Position numbers and translations under genes: made by a program. Below, in pieces: positions 6,910 to 8,952 of a stretch of 8,952 nucleotides of DNA. The stretch is from assembly GCA_030765605.1 (NCBI GenBank), contig JAVCCG010000050.1:1-8952 (forward strand), read 5' to 3'. The stretch comes from Candidatus Alcyoniella australis. Lineage in GTDB: Bacteria; Lernaellota; Lernaellaia; JAVCCG01; Alcyoniellaceae. How positions within the stretch are numbered: the stretch's first letter is position 1; every line of letters begins with the position of its first letter. The notes beneath the pieces are model-generated. The model saw only the letters and a program-made list of their open reading frames with translations, was not told where the DNA came from and made no database searches.

Positions 6910-8299
6910 CGAGAGCAGCCAGGAAACGGGAATCGATATACATTAAGATTTTATCGTCGATAAAGTACGAGGAGAACGACAACCCGAGCAGCATCCGCCT
7001 GTCGATGTCGCCAGCAGGGCTGAGATTGGGCATATCGAAGCTCACGGACCCCCATTGTTCTAAGCTCTCCGGCGGTTGAAAGCCCTGCTGGACAGAGGAA
7101 TAATAAAGCTGGGTCTGCGGATAGGGCGCGTAAAAGTAGAGTGGCGAGGAGAGTACGTTCGGGTTCAATCGGTGTAGTTTTCTTATCAGTCGGATCGTTT
7201 GGCGGATGTCATCCAGCCTCTCCCCCGGCAGATTGATAATGAATGACAGGTACAATTGAATCTGGTATTTGCTGAGTCGGGTGATCTGCGCTTCGATTTG
7301 TGCAATCGATTCACTTTTATTCAATTGTTGTCGCATGCTGGGCGATCCAGATTCGATCCCAATACTGATACGTCTGAGACCGGACCGCGCCAGCAGCGCC
7401 AGAAAAGGCTCGTCCATGCGGCTGATCGAATCGATATCAACCCCTTGAATCATATATGTCAGTGGTGTCTTGCAAAGCCCCTCAACTATCGTCTCGGAAC
7501 GCTGGTCGTTGCAAAAGAAGTTGTCGTCAATAAAATAGATCTCGTCGAATCTATATTGATCGTGAAGGTCTCGCAGCTCGTTAAGCACGCGCTCCGCGCC
7601 CAACGCCCTCCAACGTCCCTTGTTGACGATCGAATTGTAGCAATAGGCGCACTTCCTGTGGCAGCCCCTGGACGATTGGTAGGCCAGGCTCCGCCTGCCG
7701 TTGTACTTCGGCAGATAGCGCTCGATATTTAAAAGCTGGTATGCGGGAGTCGGAATCCGTGCGGGATCGATCAGCGGCGTATCGGGTGTAACTGTTATCT
7801 GATCTCCTTGTTTGAACGCCAATCCGCAAATATCGTTCAACTCAGCGGGCGACGCCCCCTCCGACAGGCGTTGCGCAACCTCGCTGAAAATAAATTCTCC
7901 CTCGCCACGAACAACGATATCGACCAGGGAGCTGCCGGCAGTCTGCTCCGGCACGAGGCTCGGATGAACGCCTCCCCAGACAATCGGAACATCAGAGATC
8001 TCCCTGATCATCGCGGCCACGGCCAACGCGCTGGAGATCATCGGCCCGGTATTGGTCGTGATTCCAACGAGGATGCAGTTGCGGCCCAGCACCTCACGCA
8101 CCTTGGACTGCCAATTGGAATCTGATCTTAGATCAATGATTTCTATATCGAAAGTATCGGGCAAACCGCTGGCGATGCTGAGCAATCCTAACGGTACTAC
8201 GTTGGCCTTTCGCAACCTCTCCCAGAACCCGGAATGTGGTTGAATCAGCAGTACCGTGGGTTTCCCTTTGATTGTCATCTGATATGCCGATCCGCGCAT
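6833..8299 (-). CDS. B12-binding domain radical SAM protein with frameshifted C-terminus
   Basis: 488 residues as read from ATG 8299. The reading frame is open to 8614, but that extension overlaps the RidA-like gene and is Cys/Trp/Ser-rich noise. ATG 8299 lies four bases after the RidA-like stop, with AGGTTGAG just upstream; ATG 8278 (481 residues) is the alternative and matches where the conserved domain begins (KPTVLLIQPHSG). The N-terminal domain is B12-type: NVVPLGLLSIASGL, VGITTNTGP, WGGVHPSLVPE (~108-118) and IVVRGEGEFIF. The core has C213, C217 and C220 in SSRGCHRKCAYC, then FIDDNFF (~256-262), ISIGIESGS (~311-319) and INLPGE. The C-terminus appears frameshifted near 6910, after L463. 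It is less similar to the two left-hand radical SAM proteins than they are to each other. Hand-counted GC is low in places (37-55% in four sampled 60-base lines), against >70% in sampled lines of neighbouring genes. The reaction is unknown. Confidence 0.85.
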   Translation of the reverse strand: MRGSAYQMTIKGKPTVLLIQPHSGFWERLRKANVVPLGLLSIASGLPDTFDIEIIDLRSDSNWQSKVREVLGRNCILVGITTNTGPMISSALAVAAMIREISDVPIVWGGVHPSLVPEQTAGSSLVDIVVRGEGEFIFSEVAQRLSEGASPAELNDICGLAFKQGDQITVTPDTPLIDPARIPTPAYQLLNIERYLPKYNGRRSLAYQSSRGCHRKCAYCYNSIVNKGRWRALGAERVLNELRDLHDQYRFDEIYFIDDNFFCNDQRSETIVEGLCKTPLTYMIQGVDIDSISRMDEPFLALLARSGLRRISIGIESGSPSMRQQLNKSESIAQIEAQITRLSKYQIQLYLSFIINLPGERLDDIRQTIRLIRKLHRLNPNVLSSPLYFYAPYPQTQLYYSSVQQGFQPPESLEQWGSVSFDMPNLSPAGDIDRRMLLGLSFSSYFIDDKILMYIDSRFLAALAALPADGRVSFQQIDVLGHARAFPA

Positions 8300-8303
8300 A
8301 TTC

Positions 8304-8747
8304 TCAACCTGATTCTTTGCTATCGCGGACACACAGAACCTCAATCTCCACCAGCAGCTCCGGCCGGCACAGACGGGCTTCCACGCAGGTCGATGCTGGC
8401 AGTCGCTCAAGGTTCTGCTGCTTGAAGAACTCAATGCGTTCCTCGGCAAGTTCTTGATAATTTCTATCGATATCGCGTAGATAGAGCCTAGTATGCACCA
8501 CGTCGTGCCATTGGAAGCCCTCGGTCTTGAGTAGTTCTGTGACGTTGTGGAACATACGTTGCGTTTGAGCCCGCAGGTCGCCCACGTTGACGGTCTGGCC
8601 GCGTTCGTCAACACTGGCCGTGCCCGAGAGCATCATTATCGACACTCCCCGAATATCCAAGCGCATTCCACGGCTGAATGGCACTGGTTTATCGTAATCG
8701 TAAGCCTCGCAAAGCACTTGAGGCGCATGGACGGTCTTCTTGATCAT
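8304..8747 (-). CDS. RidA/YjgF-family (UK114-like) protein, first gene of the operon
   Basis: 147 residues from ATG 8747. A TTG at 8762 would add five codons, but GGAG at 8760-8757 is then inside the gene and is well placed (9 bases) for the ATG. Features of the RidA fold: IMMLSGTASVDERGQTV, VGDLRAQTQRMFHNV, VVHTRLYLRDI and a C-terminal CRPELLVEIEVLCV. Canonical RidA enzymes use an arginine in PARSCVEV to hydrolyse reactive enamines/imines; here the matching stretch is PASTCVEA, with no arginine, so standard imine deamination is doubtful. The phrase CRPELLVEIE recalls the RidA-like part of chorismatase-type proteins (family recollection, not a search). It sits four bases from the radical SAM start, which implies a pathway role rather than housekeeping. 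A ligand-binding or other enzymatic role is equally possible. Confidence 0.85.
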   Translation of the reverse strand: MIKKTVHAPQVLCEAYDYDKPVPFSRGMRLDIRGVSIMMLSGTASVDERGQTVNVGDLRAQTQRMFHNVTELLKTEGFQWHDVVHTRLYLRDIDRNYQELAEERIEFFKQQNLERLPASTCVEARLCRPELLVEIEVLCVRDSKESG

Positions 8748-8888
8748 AACGTAATTCTCCAATAAGCATTGGGAATAGATAAGAATTCAGATCCTATGCC
8801 GCACCCAGTTCTTTGCACACAGATTCGCATTACACGGCCTTTCTGTCAATAGCGCTCGCGGCTTGTGTAGGTAGCACACAAACGAAAC
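8748..8888 (-). promoter_or_regulatory. Upstream region of the four-gene operon with possible promoter elements
   Basis: This region must carry the operon promoter. A perfect TTGACA lies on the minus strand at 8849-8844, but no convincing -10 follows at 16-18 bases (GAATCT at 17). TAGGAT (8796-8791) is a weaker -10 candidate with TGTGCA 17 bases upstream. A perfect 6-bp inverted repeat with a 7-base loop, TTGTGT(8863-8868)...ACACAA(8876-8881), could be an operator or a short hairpin. GGAG at 8760-8757 is the ribosome binding site of the RidA-like gene. No protein gene is apparent here. Confidence 0.3.
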
Positions 8889-8952
8889 TGAATCGCCCCG
8901 GGTTCTCCGGAGACTCGGTTAGTTGAGTCCAGCCACCGCGGCTGGTGTCTCA
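8889..8952. mobile_element. Possible end of an IS3-family insertion sequence running off the right edge
   Basis: From 8889 the sequence reads TGAATCGCCCCGGGTTCTCC and then GGAGACTC, starting with TG. It resembles the terminal inverted repeats of a group of IS3-family elements (TGAACCGCCCCGGG...GGAGACT type), recalled from general knowledge and not checked by search. Two short hairpins follow: GACTC/GAGTC (8912-8916, 8925-8929) and a perfect 6-bp stem CCAGCC/GGCTGG with a 5-base loop (8929-8934, 8940-8945). The transposase genes, target duplication and far end are outside the window. Confidence 0.4.

Noticed and set aside
7256-7732. 158-residue plus-strand reading frame opposite the third radical SAM gene
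   Set aside because: Antisense to the conserved core with CxxxCxxC; no supporting start signal or family motif.
8300-8614. 105-residue N-terminal extension of the third radical SAM reading frame
   Set aside because: It lies antiphase within the RidA-like gene on the same strand, is rich in Ser/Cys/Trp with no domain character, and the conserved B12-type domain begins only after ATG 8299/8278.
8900-8952. tRNA-like hairpins at the right edge
   Set aside because: The two small stems do not assemble into a cloverleaf and there is no T-loop GGTTCRA sequence; an IS terminus explains the segment better.

Overview
The window is about 9 kb of fairly GC-rich bacterial DNA dominated by radical SAM enzymes. 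It holds six complete protein genes, one radical SAM gene with an apparent frameshift, and one gene fragment at the left edge. Three of the enzymes have the layout of B12-binding (cobalamin-type) radical SAM proteins. A fourth is a shorter radical SAM protein with a SPASM-like cysteine-rich C-terminus. The crowding of oxygen-sensitive iron-sulfur enzymes suggests an anaerobic or microaerophilic bacterium. I cannot name the phylum from sequence alone. No rRNA, tRNA, CRISPR array or recognisable riboswitch was seen.

Layout from left to right. Bases 1-243 (+) are the last 80 codons of a gene entering from the left; its basic, partly hydrophobic tail resembles the tails of radical SAM/B12 proteins. 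It converges on a two-gene leftward operon (3243 to 278) of two related B12-binding radical SAM proteins, joined by a TTGA stop/start overlap. A 180-bp divergent intergenic region follows, then a rightward gene (3444-5123) for a polytopic membrane protein resembling GT-C/ArnT-type glycosyltransferases. It converges on a leftward four-gene operon (8747 to 5160): a RidA-like protein, a third B12-binding radical SAM protein, a class I methyltransferase, and the SPASM-like radical SAM protein. These genes are packed with a 4-nt gap and two ATGA overlaps, one of which is visible only after the frameshift is corrected. The last ~60 bases look like the terminal repeat of an IS3-family insertion sequence continuing off the right edge.

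How the parts may work together is inference. Tight coupling implies co-production of the RidA-like protein, radical SAM/B12 enzyme, methyltransferase and SPASM-like enzyme, as expected of a pathway that builds or decorates a small molecule, lipid or peptide. The membrane glycosyltransferase-like protein would fit an envelope lipid or polysaccharide product. No precursor peptide, polyketide or peptide synthetase, or transporter is visible, so the product is unknown.

Most noteworthy: (i) a frameshift near 6910 in the third radical SAM gene, where the alternative frame restores a plausible 32-residue C-terminus ending in an ATGA overlap with the methyltransferase; (ii) an 11-base homopolymer inside the SPASM-like gene; (iii) a RidA-like protein without the family's catalytic arginine; (iv) lower GC in part of the right-hand operon than in the rest of the window.
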